This document shows positions 28,530 to 42,410 of a DNA stretch of 64,000 bases, piece after piece (the stretch's first letter is position 1; each line of letters starts with the position of its first letter). The DNA comes from Mycobacterium sp. (lineage in GTDB: Bacteria > Actinomycetota > Actinomycetes > Mycobacteriales > Mycobacteriaceae), in contig JAOPUT010000243.1 of NCBI GenBank assembly GCA_025963385.1, positions 1-64,000 of the forward strand. The letters run 5' to 3'. The position numbers and the translations under genes were made by a program. The notes beneath the pieces are model-generated. The model did not search any database. It was given only the letters and a program-made list of their open reading frames with translations, and was not told where the DNA came from.

Positions 28530-31334
28530 GTGGCAGGCAAGGCCCGCGTGCACGAGTTGGCTAAGGAACTCGGTGTCACCAGCAAGGAAGTACTCGCCCG
28601 GCTGAGCGAACAGGGCGAATTCGTCAAATCAGCATCGTCGACCGTCGAGGCGCCCGTCGCCCGTCGGCTCCGTGAAGCGCTGGGCGGTGGCTCGAAGCCC
28701 GCCCCAGCGAAGGCTGCTCCAGCGGCCCCGAAGGCGCCGGCCGCCGACGGTCAGTCCACCAACGGTGGCGTGTCCACGGCACCCAAGCCGGCAGGTCCCA
28801 AGCCTGCTGCGCCGCGTCCCCCCGCTGCGCCGGAACCGCCACCAGCACCCGTCGTCGTGCCCGAGGTTGCCGCAGCGCCGCCAGCCCCGCCGCAGGCCGA
28901 GGCGGCCCCGGCCGCACCTGCCGCCCCGGCAGCTCCCGCGAGCCCCGCCGGTCCCGCGGGTCCCACCCCAGGTCCGCGACCCGGCCCCGTGCCCGGTGCG
29001 CCCAAGCCCGCTGCCCGCGCCCCTCGCGTCGGCAACAACCCGTTCTCCTCGCAGCAGCCCGTCGAGCGTCCCGCTCCGCGTCCCCCGCAGGGTGCAGGCG
29101 CACCGCCCCGTCCGGGTGGCCCGCCGCGTCCAGGCGGCGGACCGCGCCCGGGTGCAACCCCCGGCAACATGCCTCCGCGCCCGCCAGGCGCACGGCCAGG
29201 AGCGACCGGTCGTCCCGGTGGTCCCCGACCCGGCCCCGGCGCGCGTGGTCCCGGTGGCGGCGGACGTCCCGGCGGTCCTCCCGGTGCGGGCGGCGGCGGT
29301 AACTACCGCGGCGGCGGCGCAGGTGGCGCCGGAGCGCCAGGCGGCGCACCCGCAGGTGGCTTCCGCGGACGCCCAGGTGGCGGTGGCGGCGGTGGCCGTC
29401 CCGGTCAGCGCGGTGGCGCAGCAGGCGCCTTCGGTCGTCCCGGCGGCGCGGTCCGTCGTGGTCGCAAGTCGAAGCGGGCGAAGCGCGCCGAGTACGAGAA
29501 CATGCAGGCGCCGGTCGTCGGTGGCGTGCGGTTGCCGCACGGCAACGGTGAGACCATCCGGCTCGCCCGCGGTGCTTCGCTGGTCGACTTCGCCGACAAG
29601 ATCAACGCCAACCCGGCCGCATTGGTCCAGGCGCTGTTCAACCTCGGCGAGATGGTCACCGCTACCCAGTCGGTAGGGGACGAGACCCTCGAGCTGCTCG
29701 GCGGCGAGATGAACTACGTCGTGCAGGTGGTGTCCCCGGAGGACGAGGACCGCGAGCTGCTCGAGTCGTTCGACCTCACCTACGGCGAGGACGAGGGCGA
29801 CGAGGACGATCTCGAGTACCGCCCCCCGGTGGTCACCGTCATGGGTCACGTCGACCACGGCAAGACCCGGCTGTTGGACACCATCCGGCAGGCCAACGTC
29901 CGCGAGGGCGAGGCAGGCGGCATCACGCAGCACATCGGCGCCTACCAGGTCCTCACCGAACTGGACGGCAACGAGCGGCTCGTCACCTTCATCGACACCC
30001 CGGGCCACGAGGCGTTCACCGCCATGCGTGCCCGTGGTGCCAAGGCCACCGACATCGCGATCCTGGTGGTCGCCGCCGACGACGGCGTCATGCCGCAGAC
30101 GGTGGAGGCCATCAACCACGCGCAGGCGGCCGACGTGCCAATCGTCGTGGCGGTCAACAAGATCGACAAGGAGGGCGCAGACCCGGCGAAGATCCGGGCG
30201 CAGCTCACCGAGTACAACCTGGTTGCCGAGGACTTCGGTGGCGACACCATGTTCGTCGACATCTCCGCCAAGCAGGGCACCAACATCGACGCCCTGCTGG
30301 AAGCGGTGCTGTTGACGGCCGATGCCACGCTGGATCTGCGGGCCAACCCCGACATGGAGGCTCAGGGCGTCGCCATCGAGGCACACCTGGACCGCGGTCG
30401 TGGTCCGGTGGCCACCGTGCTCATCCAGCGCGGCACGCTGCGCGTCGGCGACTCGATCGTCGCCGGTGATGCCTACGGCCGCGTGCGTCGCATGGTCGAC
30501 GAGCACGGCGAGGACGTCGAAGAGGCGCTCCCGTCGCGTCCGGTCCAGGTCATCGGCTTCACGTCGGTGCCGGGTGCAGGTGACAACCTGCTCGTCGTCG
30601 ACGAGGACCGGATCGCCCGCCAGATCGCCGACCGGCGCAGCGCGCGCAAGCGCAACGCCCTGGCCGCGCGGACCCGCAAGCGCATCAGCCTCGACGATCT
30701 CGATGCCGCGCTGAAGGAGACCAGCCAGCTGAACCTGATCCTGAAGGGCGACAACTCCGGCACCGTCGAGGCGCTGGAGGAAGCCCTGCTGGGGATCGAC
30801 ATCGGCGACGAGGTCGAACTGCGTGTCATCGACCGCGGTGTCGGTGGCGTCACCGAGACCAACGTCAACCTGGCCTCGGCCTCGAACGCGATCATCATCG
30901 GGTTCAACGTCCGTGCGGAGGGCAAGGCTACCGAGCTGGCCAACCGCGAGGGCGTCGACATCCGGTACTACTCGGTGATCTACCAGGCCATCGACGAGAT
31001 CCAGGCTGCGCTGAAGGGCATGCTCAAGCCGATCTACGAGGAGAAGGAGCTCGGCCGCGCCGAGATCCGGGCGATCTTCCGGTCATCCAAGGTCGGCAAC
31101 ATCGCCGGCTGCCTCGTCACCTCGGGCATCATCCGACGCAACGCCAAGGCGCGCCTCATCCGCGACAACGTCGTGGTGGCCGAGACGGTCACCATCTCGT
31201 CGCTGAAGCGGGAGAAGGACGATGTCACCGAGGTGCGCGACGGTTACGAGTGTGGTCTGACCTTGACGTACAACGACATCAAGGAAGGCGACGTCATCGA
31301 GGCGTATGAGCTGGTGGAGAAGGTGCGCACCTAA
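28530..31334 (+). CDS. infB: Translation initiation factor IF-2
   Basis: [46 protein letters not shown]; Pro/Gly/Arg-rich N-terminal extension. Confidence 0.97.
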   Translation: MAGKARVHELAKELGVTSKEVLARLSEQGEFVKSASSTVEAPVARRLREALGGGSKPAPAKAAPAAPKAPAADGQSTNGGVSTAPKPAGPKPAAPRPPAAPEPPPAPVVVPEVAAAPPAPPQAEAAPAAPAAPAAPASPAGPAGPTPGPRPGPVPGAPKPAARAPRVGNNPFSSQQPVERPAPRPPQGAGAPPRPGGPPRPGGGPRPGATPGNMPPRPPGARPGATGRPGGPRPGPGARGPGGGGRPGGPPGAGGGGNYRGGGAGGAGAPGGAPAGGFRGRPGGGGGGGRPGQRGGAAGAFGRPGGAVRRGRKSKRAKRAEYENMQAPVVGGVRLPHGNGETIRLARGASLVDFADKINANPAALVQALFNLGEMVTATQSVGDETLELLGGEMNYVVQVVSPEDEDRELLESFDLTYGEDEGDEDDLEYRPPVVTVMGHVDHGKTRLLDTIRQANVREGEAGGITQHIGAYQVLTELDGNERLVTFIDTPGHEAFTAMRARGAKATDIAILVVAADDGVMPQTVEAINHAQAADVPIVVAVNKIDKEGADPAKIRAQLTEYNLVAEDFGGDTMFVDISAKQGTNIDALLEAVLLTADATLDLRANPDMEAQGVAIEAHLDRGRGPVATVLIQRGTLRVGDSIVAGDAYGRVRRMVDEHGEDVEEALPSRPVQVIGFTSVPGAGDNLLVVDEDRIARQIADRRSARKRNALAARTRKRISLDDLDAALKETSQLNLILKGDNSGTVEALEEALLGIDIGDEVELRVIDRGVGGVTETNVNLASASNAIIIGFNVRAEGKATELANREGVDIRYYSVIYQAIDEIQAALKGMLKPIYEEKELGRAEIRAIFRSSKVGNIAGCLVTSGIIRRNAKARLIRDNVVVAETVTISSLKREKDDVTEVRDGYECGLTLTYNDIKEGDVIEAYELVEKVRT

Positions 31335-31369
31335 AATGCGCGCCTACGAACACTTGCGCGAGGAGAATC

Positions 31370-34216
<2,847 letters not shown>

Positions 34217-34227
34217 CTCCTCCGCCG

Positions 34228-34254
34228 CCTCCTCCTCCTCCTCCTCCTCCTCCT
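34228..34254 (+). repeat. (CCT)9 trinucleotide microsatellite
   Basis: Nine uninterrupted CCT units just after the dinF-like stop codon. Confidence 0.95.
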
Positions 34255-34261
34255 TTTGCGC

Positions 34262-34317
34262 GAGCGTGCGTGTCTGAGGGCGACACACCGCGGGAAAATC
34301 GAACTTTGCGCACGCTC
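34262..34317. repeat. 56-bp palindrome-ended intergenic repeat, family 1 copy A
   Basis: Terminal inverted repeats GAGCGTGCG...CGCACGCTC; ~80% identical to the reverse complement of 34985..35040. Confidence 0.8.
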
Positions 34318-34365
34318 AGCCGACGGCACCGAACAGGAGCAGGCCCTTCCGATCGTGACTTGGCG

Positions 34366-34929
34366 TCAGCTCCGGTACGCGATGACCGCCCAGCCGTAGG
34401 GTTTGGTGCGCACGTCGATGCGTTCGAAGCCCGCCGCCGTCAGCCGCTCCGGCAGAGAAGCGGGGTCGACGGGGTTGTACGTGTCGTCCTCGTGGTGGGC
34501 GGCGAGCTCGTCGCTGGCAAGGCTGTCGCTGGCCACCAGCGGCGCGCCGGGGCGCAGGACCCTGGCGACCTCGCCGAACAAGCGATCCTGCAGCTCGATC
34601 GTCGGCACGTGGTGCAGCATCGTGAAACTGGCTGCGCCCGTGAACCTTCCGTCGTCGTATGTCAGCGCGGTCGCGTCACCGTTGACGATCTCGACCGACG
34701 GCACGTCGGCGAAGCGGTCGCGGAGCATCTCGGCGAGTTCTTCGTCGATCTCGACCGACGTCAGCCGTGACACCTTCTGGCTGAGCACGTCGGTGGTGGC
34801 GCCGTAGCCGGGGCCGACCTCCAGCACGTCGTCACCGAGATCGGTTTCGCCGAGTGCCCACGGCAGGATGACTTCGCGGATGGCCTCGCGCCACTCGTCG
34901 CTGCCACACTTCTGGTGTGCCTCGTTCAC
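34366..34929 (-). CDS. SAM-dependent methyltransferase
   Basis: DDVLEVGPGYGATTDVLSQKVSRLTSVEID, FTGAASFTMLHHVP. Confidence 0.85.
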   Translation of the reverse strand: MNEAHQKCGSDEWREAIREVILPWALGETDLGDDVLEVGPGYGATTDVLSQKVSRLTSVEIDEELAEMLRDRFADVPSVEIVNGDATALTYDDGRFTGAASFTMLHHVPTIELQDRLFGEVARVLRPGAPLVASDSLASDELAAHHEDDTYNPVDPASLPERLTAAGFERIDVRTKPYGWAVIAYRS

Positions 34930-34984
34930 GGCGGCAGCCTACGCCCGGCGCCACGGCTATGGTGACGTTGCTTTCAGCGGGCAC

Positions 34985-35040
34985 GAGCGTGCGCGAACTC
35001 CGGATTTTTCACGGCGCGTCGCCCTCGGACACGCACGCTC
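34985..35040. repeat. 56-bp palindrome-ended intergenic repeat, family 1 copy B (inverted relative to A)
   Basis: GAGCGTGCG (34985-34993) ... CGCACGCTC (35032-35040); its reverse complement aligns gap-free to copy A. Confidence 0.8.
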
Positions 35041-35062
35041 GTGGCAGGCGGAGGGGGGAGGG

Positions 35063-35827
35063 TCAGCGGACCTGGGCGCGGCCGCGCTCGAACACCGCGG
35101 ATCGGCTGGCGGCGATGTCGTCACCCGTCGCGACCGCCATCCACTGCTTGGCCGACGTGGCCTCGATCCACAGGCCGGCGTTGGTCTGCTGTTCGTCGAT
35201 GCGGTGATAGGAGCCCAGCAGCGCCCGTACGGCCTTCTGGTTGTTGCCGACGATCGATGCGGCGACCTTGCGGGCCGCGGGCAGCAGGTCGTCGTGGGCG
35301 ACGACCTCGGTCACCAACCCGGCGCGCAGAGCATCGTCGGCGGACAGATAGTCACCGGTCAGACTCATCCGCCTGGCCAGCCCGACGCCGACCTTCTGCG
35401 GCAGCCGCACGCTCAGCCCCCACGTCGGCAGCAGCCCCACCCGGGCGTGGGTGTCGGCGAAACGCGCGTTCTCCGAGGCGATCAGGATGTCGCAGTACAG
35501 CGCGAGCTCGAGACCGCCCGTGACGGCGGCTCCGTTGATCGCACCGATCACCGGCTTGTTCATCGCAGGCCACTTGGGTGAGATGTCGGGGAGTTCGGTG
35601 GTGTCCCCGAGTTCCTTGAGGTCGAGGCCCGCACAGAAGACGGGGTCGGCGCCGGTGAGGATGACGACGTCCACGTCGTCGTCGGCCTCCGCGTCGCGCA
35701 GTGCCGCGTAGAACCTGGTGCGCAGCTCGGTCGACAGGGCGTTGCGGGCCTGCGGCCGGTTCAGCGTCAGCGTGCGGACGCGTTCGGTGGTGTCGATCAG
35801 CAGGACGTCGGCTTCGGTGCTCGGCAT
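35063..35827 (-). CDS. Enoyl-CoA hydratase/isomerase family protein (EchA-type)
   Basis: TLNRPQARNALSTELR, FCAGLDLKELGD, KPVIGAINGAAVTGGLELALYCD. Confidence 0.9.
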   Translation of the reverse strand: MPSTEADVLLIDTTERVRTLTLNRPQARNALSTELRTRFYAALRDAEADDDVDVVILTGADPVFCAGLDLKELGDTTELPDISPKWPAMNKPVIGAINGAAVTGGLELALYCDILIASENARFADTHARVGLLPTWGLSVRLPQKVGVGLARRMSLTGDYLSADDALRAGLVTEVVAHDDLLPAARKVAASIVGNNQKAVRALLGSYHRIDEQQTNAGLWIEATSAKQWMAVATGDDIAASRSAVFERGRAQVR

Positions 35828-35866
35828 CCCATCACCGTATCGACCGGGCGACCTATGGTTGAAGGC

Positions 35867-36133
35867 ATGTGCCGGAACATCACCGAGTTGCGCGGTCTCG
35901 AACCATCGGCGACGGCCGAGGAGATAGAGGCGGCGTCGCGTCAGTACGTCCGCAAGGTCAGCGGCATCACCCGCCCGACCGCCGCCAACTCCGATGCGTT
36001 CGAGGCGGCGGTCGCCGAGGTGACGGCGACCACGACCCGATTGCTTGGCGCGCTACCACCGCGTCGACAGCCGCCGAAGACCGTTCCTCCGCTGCGTCGC
36101 CCCGAGGTCCGGGCCAGGCTCGCAGCCAAGTGA
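35867..36133 (+). CDS. DUF2277 family protein
   Basis: MCRNITELRGLEPSATAEEIEAASRQYVRKVSGITRPTAANSDAFEAAVAEV. Confidence 0.85.
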   Translation: MCRNITELRGLEPSATAEEIEAASRQYVRKVSGITRPTAANSDAFEAAVAEVTATTTRLLGALPPRRQPPKTVPPLRRPEVRARLAAK

Positions 36134-36678
36134 ACGCACCCGCGCTCAAGGAGTGGAGCGCCGCGGTGCACGCGATGCTCGACGGTCGCCAGACCGTCCT
36201 GCTGCGCAAGGGTGGCATCCACGAGAAGCGGTTCGATCTCACCGCGGGCGAATTCGTGTTCTTCCCCACCGTCGCCCACGAACACGCCGACCGCGTGCGC
36301 CCCGAGCATCGTGATCTGCTCGACGCCGCGGCATCCGACAGCACCGAGGACCGCATCGTGGTGAGGGCGGGCGCGAAAGTGGTTGCCGCCGTGGCGGTCA
36401 ACCGACCCGAGGGGCTCGACGAGTTGCTCGACACCCACATCTGGACGGCGGAGTCGGTGCGCGCCGACCGGCTGGACTTCCGACCCAAGCACCGGCTGAC
36501 GGTGCTGGTGGTGCAGGCCCGCCCGCTGGCCGAACCGCTGCGGCTGCCGCGGGATCCCGCCTACGCGGGCTGCCGGAGCTGGGTCGACCTGCCGGTGGCG
36601 CCGGACTGGTCGGAACCCGTGCACGACGACGCCACGCTGGCCGCCGTCGCGGCGAGGGTCACGGCGTCAGTCGGCTGA
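36130..36678 (+). CDS. DUF1802 family protein
   Basis: ALKEWSAAVHAMLDGRQTVLLRKGGIHEKRFDLTAGEFVFFPTVAHEHADRV; 4-nt overlap with the upstream stop. Confidence 0.8.
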   Translation: MNAPALKEWSAAVHAMLDGRQTVLLRKGGIHEKRFDLTAGEFVFFPTVAHEHADRVRPEHRDLLDAAASDSTEDRIVVRAGAKVVAAVAVNRPEGLDELLDTHIWTAESVRADRLDFRPKHRLTVLVVQARPLAEPLRLPRDPAYAGCRSWVDLPVAPDWSEPVHDDATLAAVAARVTASVG

Positions 36679-38319
36679 CGGCGGTTGCGGACCCGCGGGT
36701 AGGACCACCCGCGACAGTCCGCCGTCGCCGTGGTGCACGGTGTGGAGGGCGGGTGCCATCGTCGTCCCCGAGATCGGTGGCTCGTCGGTGCCCAGGTTGC
36801 GGACGAAGCGAGGGTGCGATCCGCCCGCGATCATGATCCGGATCCGGGATCCGGCCGGGAATCGGTGTGCCACGGCGTCGAGTTCGAGCCGGACGACGCC
36901 GGAATCGGTGGTGAGCCTGACGAATCCCTCGCTGACGTTGACCGATCGCCCCTTCGCGTCGACCTCGCTGAGCCTGACGAACACGTCGTTGTACGGGTTG
37001 TCGCACGAATGGGCCAACTCGATCACCGGGTTGCCGACGACGTAGAGGTCGGCGGTCAGGGGGTCACCGGTGAAGTCCGCGATGTCGGGGCGCACCGAGA
37101 GTCGGGTGTCGTCGCGGTAGCCGCCCTCGGGCGAGAGGAGTCGGCCGCCGACGGTGGGAGTGGGGTCGGCGGGGTCGAATGTGAACGTCGAGGGCGCTGC
37201 CGACGCCTCTGGCGGCGTCTCCGAAAGTCGGTGCGCCGGTTGAAGATAGAGCACGTGCTCGGCCATCGCCGGGGGCCAGTTCGGCAGATCGAGCCAGTGG
37301 CCGTTGTTGACGTAGGCCCGGACCTGGCTGCGGGGTTCCGCGGGCCTGCCCCCGAGGTGTGCGTCCAGCCACGACAGCGACTCCCGGATGACCTTGGGCG
37401 CCCCCTTGGTCATCAACTGCGTATGCGTCCACGGGCCGACGGTCAGGGCCGTGGTCACGTCGCGCCCGCGCAGATGCCGGAACTGAGCGAGCGTCTGCTC
37501 GAGGAACAGGTCCTGCCACCCGCTGAACAGCAGCACGGGAACGTCGACGCGATCGAGGGCATCGGTCAGTCGCAGTGGTCCCCAGAACGGATTGTCACGG
37601 TCGGGATGCTCGACCCACGACTCCCACCACGGTGCACCCGCACCGAGCAGCGTCCGTCCCGACGCACCCATCGGCACCTGGTTGGCGGTGCGCGCCACGC
37701 GACGGCGGGACAGGCCCTGCTGCAGTGCTCCGACCAAGCGGTTGCCGTCTTCCTGACGGGACATCATGTCGCTCCACCCGAGGAAGTCGTTGATGGTGAA
37801 CGCGCCTGTGCCCCAGGCGGACTCGCTGAAGTCGTGCGGTCCGACGATGATGACCGCGGCGGCCATCTCCGGCGGCGGATCCATCAGCAGGGCCCACTGC
37901 GTGAAGCCGAGGTAGGAGAGGCCGATCGTCGCGAAGGATCCCGTGAACCAGGCCTGGTCGCGCAGCCAGGCCACCGTGTCCGCCCCGTCGGGCACCTCGT
38001 GGATCATCGGGGTGAACTCGCCACCGGACCCGAACGTCCCACGGACGCTCTGGATCACGACGTGGTAGCCGCGCGCCGCGTAGACCGCGCCGAACAGGCT
38101 CGAGAAGGGAAAGGAGCGGCCGTACGGGCAGCGGACCAGCAGCGTGCCGACGGGCTCGGCGGTCTGCGGTGCGTAGTGGTCGGCGATCAGGTCGACGCCG
38201 TCGCGCATCGGTACCCGCAGCCCACGGATCACGGTGAAGTCCGTCGTCGGCGGGGACAGGTTCAGAACTCGGCTGAGGGCGTGGGAGGCGATGCGCTTGG
38301 CGCTCATTCGGGTGGCCAC
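36667..38319 (-). CDS. CocE/NonD family hydrolase (X-Pro dipeptidyl-peptidase-like)
   Basis: VPMRDGVDLIADHYAP, GTFGSGGEFTP, FATIGLSYLGFTQWAL, C-terminal jelly-roll-like PAGSRIRIMIAGGSHPRFVRNLGT; start could be 38307 or 38319. Confidence 0.85.
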   Translation of the reverse strand: MATRMSAKRIASHALSRVLNLSPPTTDFTVIRGLRVPMRDGVDLIADHYAPQTAEPVGTLLVRCPYGRSFPFSSLFGAVYAARGYHVVIQSVRGTFGSGGEFTPMIHEVPDGADTVAWLRDQAWFTGSFATIGLSYLGFTQWALLMDPPPEMAAAVIIVGPHDFSESAWGTGAFTINDFLGWSDMMSRQEDGNRLVGALQQGLSRRRVARTANQVPMGASGRTLLGAGAPWWESWVEHPDRDNPFWGPLRLTDALDRVDVPVLLFSGWQDLFLEQTLAQFRHLRGRDVTTALTVGPWTHTQLMTKGAPKVIRESLSWLDAHLGGRPAEPRSQVRAYVNNGHWLDLPNWPPAMAEHVLYLQPAHRLSETPPEASAAPSTFTFDPADPTPTVGGRLLSPEGGYRDDTRLSVRPDIADFTGDPLTADLYVVGNPVIELAHSCDNPYNDVFVRLSEVDAKGRSVNVSEGFVRLTTDSGVVRLELDAVAHRFPAGSRIRIMIAGGSHPRFVRNLGTDEPPISGTTMAPALHTVHHGDGGLSRVVLPAGPQPPSAD

Positions 38320-38357
38320 GCTCTGCACGTTACGCACAGCGTGCGGGCGACCATTCG

Positions 38358-38969
38358 TCAGAACTTGTAGAACGGCGCCAGCTGCTGCGCCCGCTGCAGG
38401 TTGGTCTGCATGCAGTCCACGTCGTCGGCGCTGTAGGTCGGTGAGTAGAACAGGGACTGCTGGAGCACGCCGTAGCTGGTGTCGAACGCGATCATGCAAC
38501 TGAACCAGAACCGGTTGTTGCGGTCCGACGGCTTCAGGATCCAGTACTGCGCGGCACGGTGGCCGTCGATGTCCATCTCGACGGCGTCGGCGGGCAACGT
38601 CTCTTCGTAGGTTCGCCAGACGAACGCCTCGACGGCCATCTGGTAGTTGCCTGCGTCGTAGTGACACCGCAGGCCGTCCTCATGCTCCGGCGGGGTGAAG
38701 CCCAGCCCGAGGCCGTTGATCACGTCGACCGGGATGTCCTCGCACGGGTCGAACGGGCGCGGGTCCGTGGTGGCGATGACGGGCCACTTGATGCTGCTGG
38801 ACACGGCCGTCAAGGGCGCGGACGTGGATCTCAGCTCGACGGATCCGGTGCCGGATGCGGTGATGGGATTGGCCTGCCACACGACCACCACGGCCGCGAG
38901 CAGGGCACACATCGCTGACAGCAGGCGCATTCTGGCGACCATGGCACCCCTCTTGCGCTCGTTGTCCAT
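38358..38969 (-). CDS. DUF3558-like secreted protein
   Basis: N-terminal hydrophobic segment, FDPCEDIPVDVINGLGLGF...GLRCHYDAGNYQMAVEAF. Confidence 0.7.
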   Translation of the reverse strand: MDNERKRGAMVARMRLLSAMCALLAAVVVVWQANPITASGTGSVELRSTSAPLTAVSSSIKWPVIATTDPRPFDPCEDIPVDVINGLGLGFTPPEHEDGLRCHYDAGNYQMAVEAFVWRTYEETLPADAVEMDIDGHRAAQYWILKPSDRNNRFWFSCMIAFDTSYGVLQQSLFYSPTYSADDVDCMQTNLQRAQQLAPFYKF

Positions 38970-39074
38970 TGCGGGGAGTGTACAAGTCCCGATCCGGCGC
39001 CCGGACCCGAAAAGCAGAACACGTTCTAGTTGCCGGGCGAGCGCCGCGCCGGCGCGCAAGTAGGCTGGTCTGTT

Positions 39075-40034
39075 GTGTCTCCGCAGTTGCAGGACCGTCG
39101 CCATCCCACCCTCTGGGCGATCAGTGACCTTCACATCGGTCATACCGGTAACAAACCCGTCACCGAGTCGCTGTATCCGTCGTCTCCCGACGACTGGTTG
39201 ATCGTCGCCGGGGATGTGGCCGAACGCACCGATGAGATTCGCTGGTCGCTGGACCTGCTGCGCAAACGGTTCGCCAAGGTCATCTGGGTGCCTGGCAACC
39301 ACGAGCTGTGGACCACCACCAAGGATCCGATGCAGATCTTCGGTCGGGCGCGCTACGACTACCTCGTCAACATGTGCGACGAGATGGGGATCGTTACCCC
39401 CGAACACCCGTTCCCGGTCTGGACCGAGGAGGGCGGCCCAGCCACTATCGTGCCGATGTTCCTGCTGTACGACTACTCGTTCCTGCCGGAGGGCACCGGG
39501 ACCAAGGCCGAGGGCCTCGCGGTCGCCCGTGAGCGCAACGTGATCGGCACCGACGAATTCCTGTTGTCATCGGAGCCGTACGCCACCCGTGACGCCTGGT
39601 GCCGCGATCGCGTCAAGCTGACGCGCGAGAAGCTCGAGGATCTGGACTGGCTGACGCCGCCGATCCTGGTCAATCACTTCCCCCTGGTGCGCGAACCCTG
39701 TGAGGCGATGTTCTACCCCGAGTTCGCCATGTGGTGTGGCACGACCGCCACGAAGGACTGGCACACCCGGTACAACGCGTTGTGCTCGGTCTACGGTCAC
39801 CTCCACATTCCGCGCACCACCTGGTACGACGGCGTGCGCTTCGAGGAGGTGTCGGTGGGCTACCCGCGAGAGTGGCGGCGCCGCAAGCCGTATCGGTGGA
39901 TGCGCCAGATCCTGCCCGACCCGAAGTATCCGCCGGGATACCTCAATGAATTCGGCGGACACTTCGAGATCACGTCGGAGATGCGGGCCAACGCGGAGAA
40001 GATGCAGGAGCGGGTCAGAAGCAGGCGAGGATGA
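39075..40034 (+). CDS. Metallophosphoesterase
   Basis: LWAISDLHIGH, VAGDVAE, WVPGNHELW, SVYGHLH. Confidence 0.92.
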   Translation: MSPQLQDRRHPTLWAISDLHIGHTGNKPVTESLYPSSPDDWLIVAGDVAERTDEIRWSLDLLRKRFAKVIWVPGNHELWTTTKDPMQIFGRARYDYLVNMCDEMGIVTPEHPFPVWTEEGGPATIVPMFLLYDYSFLPEGTGTKAEGLAVARERNVIGTDEFLLSSEPYATRDAWCRDRVKLTREKLEDLDWLTPPILVNHFPLVREPCEAMFYPEFAMWCGTTATKDWHTRYNALCSVYGHLHIPRTTWYDGVRFEEVSVGYPREWRRRKPYRWMRQILPDPKYPPGYLNEFGGHFEITSEMRANAEKMQERVRSRRG

Positions 40035-40696
40035 CGGGCCGACTCCTGTCGGGTGTGGTGCCCCCGCCGATCGCGTCGGCCGAGTTGTACGACGATCCAG
40101 CCGATCTCGCGCCGCTGCCCGAGGAGGAGCCGCTGATCGCTCGTTCGGTCGCCAAGCGGCGCAACGAGTTCATCACCGTGCGGTACTGCGCGCGGGAGGC
40201 GCTCGGCGAACTGGGCCTGCCGCCCGCACCGATCCTCAAGGGCGACAAGGGTGAGCCGTGCTGGCCCGAAGGAGTGGTCGGCAGCCTCACGCACTGCACG
40301 GGTTTCCGCGGCGCCGTCGTCGGGCGGGCGACGGACGTCCGCTCGGTCGGCATCGACGCCGAACCCCATGACGTGTTGCCCAACGGTGTGCTCGACGCCA
40401 TCAGCCTGCCCGTGGAGCGCAACCAGCTGGCGGCACTGCCCGGTGGCGCGCACTGGGACCGAATCCTTTTCTGCGCCAAGGAGGCGACGTACAAGGCGTG
40501 GTTCCCGTTGACGCATCGGTGGCTGGGTTTCGAGGACGCGCACATCACGTTCGCGGTCGACGGATCCGGCAGTGCGGGCACCTTCGAATCCCGGATCCTG
40601 ATCGACCCGGCCGCCGAGTTCGGTCCACCGTTGACCACGCTGTCGGGTCGATGGTCGGTGGACCAGGGCCTGGTGCTGACGGCGATCGTGCTGTGA
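40031..40696 (+). CDS. pptT: 4'-phosphopantetheinyl transferase
   Basis: [34 protein letters not shown] and [14 protein letters not shown]; next to truB. Confidence 0.93.
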   Translation: MTGRLLSGVVPPPIASAELYDDPADLAPLPEEEPLIARSVAKRRNEFITVRYCAREALGELGLPPAPILKGDKGEPCWPEGVVGSLTHCTGFRGAVVGRATDVRSVGIDAEPHDVLPNGVLDAISLPVERNQLAALPGGAHWDRILFCAKEATYKAWFPLTHRWLGFEDAHITFAVDGSGSAGTFESRILIDPAAEFGPPLTTLSGRWSVDQGLVLTAIVL

Positions 40697-41574
40697 CCCC
40701 GCCCGGACTGGTGATCGTCGACAAGGCAGCGGGAATGACGAGCCACGACGTGGTGGGCCGCTGCCGCAGATTGTTCGGCACCCGCAAGGTCGGGCATGCG
40801 GGGACGCTGGATCCGATGGCCACCGGTGTGCTCGTCGTCGGCATCGAACGCGCCACCAAGATCCTCGGGTTGCTGACGGCGACGGAGAAGTCCTATGCCG
40901 CCACCATCCGGCTGGGGCAGACCACGTCCACCGAGGACGCCGAAGGCGAAGTGCTCCAGACGGTTTCGGCCGAACACGTCGCGGATGCCGACATCGAGGC
41001 GGCTGTCTCCGGACTGCGGGGCGACATCGACCAGATCCCGTCCGCCGTCAGTGCCATCAAGGTCGACGGCCAGCGGGCCTACAAGCTGGCGCGCGAGGGC
41101 AAGGTCGTCGAGCTGGCCGCCCGCAGGGTGCGGATCGAACGGTTCGACGTCGTGGCCGTGGATCGCTCCGCCGGCTTCGTCGACGTCGACGTCGAGGTCG
41201 ACTGCTCGTCGGGCACGTACATCCGCGCGCTGGCCCGTGACGTCGGAGCGGCCCTCGGCGTCGGTGGCCACCTCACGGCGTTGCGACGCACCAGGGTCGG
41301 GCGGTACGGGTTGGGGGAGGCGCACACCCTCGACGAGTTGGCCGACGAACCACGGCTGAGCCATTCCCTCGACGAGGCGTGTCTGCTGGGATTTCCGCGT
41401 CGCGACATCACCGACGAGGAGGCGGATGCCGCCGCGAACGGAAGGTCCTTGGCGTCGTTCGGAATCGACGGGGTCCACGCCGCGACGGCGCCGGACGGTC
41501 GGGTGATCGCGCTGCTTGCCGACGATGGCCCGCGCACCAGATCGGTCGTGGTCATTCGGCCGTCGACGCTGTAG
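40693..41574 (+). CDS. truB: tRNA pseudouridine(55) synthase
   Basis: [42 protein letters not shown]. Confidence 0.95.
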   Translation: MTPPGLVIVDKAAGMTSHDVVGRCRRLFGTRKVGHAGTLDPMATGVLVVGIERATKILGLLTATEKSYAATIRLGQTTSTEDAEGEVLQTVSAEHVADADIEAAVSGLRGDIDQIPSAVSAIKVDGQRAYKLAREGKVVELAARRVRIERFDVVAVDRSAGFVDVDVEVDCSSGTYIRALARDVGAALGVGGHLTALRRTRVGRYGLGEAHTLDELADEPRLSHSLDEACLLGFPRRDITDEEADAAANGRSLASFGIDGVHAATAPDGRVIALLADDGPRTRSVVVIRPSTL

Positions 41575-41634
41575 CGCGACGTGCCGACCGGCGCGAGTCC
41601 TTCACCGGTAGGGGACTGGTGGTCGACTGCTCGG

Positions 41635-42330
41635 CTAGACCACCCAGATGGCTTCTGCCGCAGGGTTTCCCAGGTCGACCGTGCTCTCGGAGGCATCGTT
41701 CGCCGGGTCCTGCACGGCCACCGAGATCATGCCTGCGAAGTCGCGGCGGGCCAGTACCCGCAGCCGGGAGTCCAGGCTGATCCCGACGCTGTCGAAGTAG
41801 CGGAGCATCTCGGGGTCGGCATCGGAGATGCGCGCCACCGTGCCCGCATCCCCGTTCTTGCACACGGACAGCTGCCGGGCAGGCGGGGTCGGCACCCTGC
41901 CGTCCGCAGCGGGGATGGGGTCGCCGTGCGGATCGCGGGTGGGATATCCGAGTTTGGCGTCGATACGCATCAGCATCCGGTCGGACACGGCGTGCTCGAG
42001 GATCTCGGCCTCGTCGTGCACCTCGTCCCAGCCGTAGCCGAGCTCACGCACCAGGAACGTCTCCATCAGACGGTGGCGGCGCACCATCGCGAGCGCCGCG
42101 GTGCGACCCTCGGCGGTCAGCGAGACGCCGCCGTATTTCTCGTGATCGACGAGGCCCTGGTCGGCGAGCTTGCGAATGGACTCCGACGCCGTGCTGGCGG
42201 ACACCCCGATGCGTTCGGCCAGCATCTTCGTGCTGACCTTGTCCACCGACCATTCCTGGGCGGTCCAGATGACCTTCAGGTAGTCCTGGGCAACCGACGA
42301 CAAGTCGGGAGTGCTGCCGTCGGGCGTCAT
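41635..42330 (-). CDS. DtxR-family metalloregulator (SirR/MntR-like)
   Basis: AQDYLKVIWTAQEWSVDKVSTKMLAERIGVSASTASESIRKLADQGLV; C-terminal FeoA/SH3-like region. Confidence 0.88.
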   Translation of the reverse strand: MTPDGSTPDLSSVAQDYLKVIWTAQEWSVDKVSTKMLAERIGVSASTASESIRKLADQGLVDHEKYGGVSLTAEGRTAALAMVRRHRLMETFLVRELGYGWDEVHDEAEILEHAVSDRMLMRIDAKLGYPTRDPHGDPIPAADGRVPTPPARQLSVCKNGDAGTVARISDADPEMLRYFDSVGISLDSRLRVLARRDFAGMISVAVQDPANDASESTVDLGNPAAEAIWVV

Positions 42331-42410
42331 AACGTCGAAGTTTAGGCAATCCTCTGCGCAACGGGGCATCTAGCGGTGTCGTCGGCTCCGGCGCGTCGTA
42401 GGCTAACCGC

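Noticed and set aside
28700-29460. Pro/Gly/Arg-rich low-complexity region as a separate repeat protein
   Set aside because: It is the N-terminal extension of IF-2, a known feature of actinobacterial infB.
28629-30506. 625-aa minus-strand ORF antisense to infB
   Set aside because: Shadow ORF over an unmistakable IF-2 gene.
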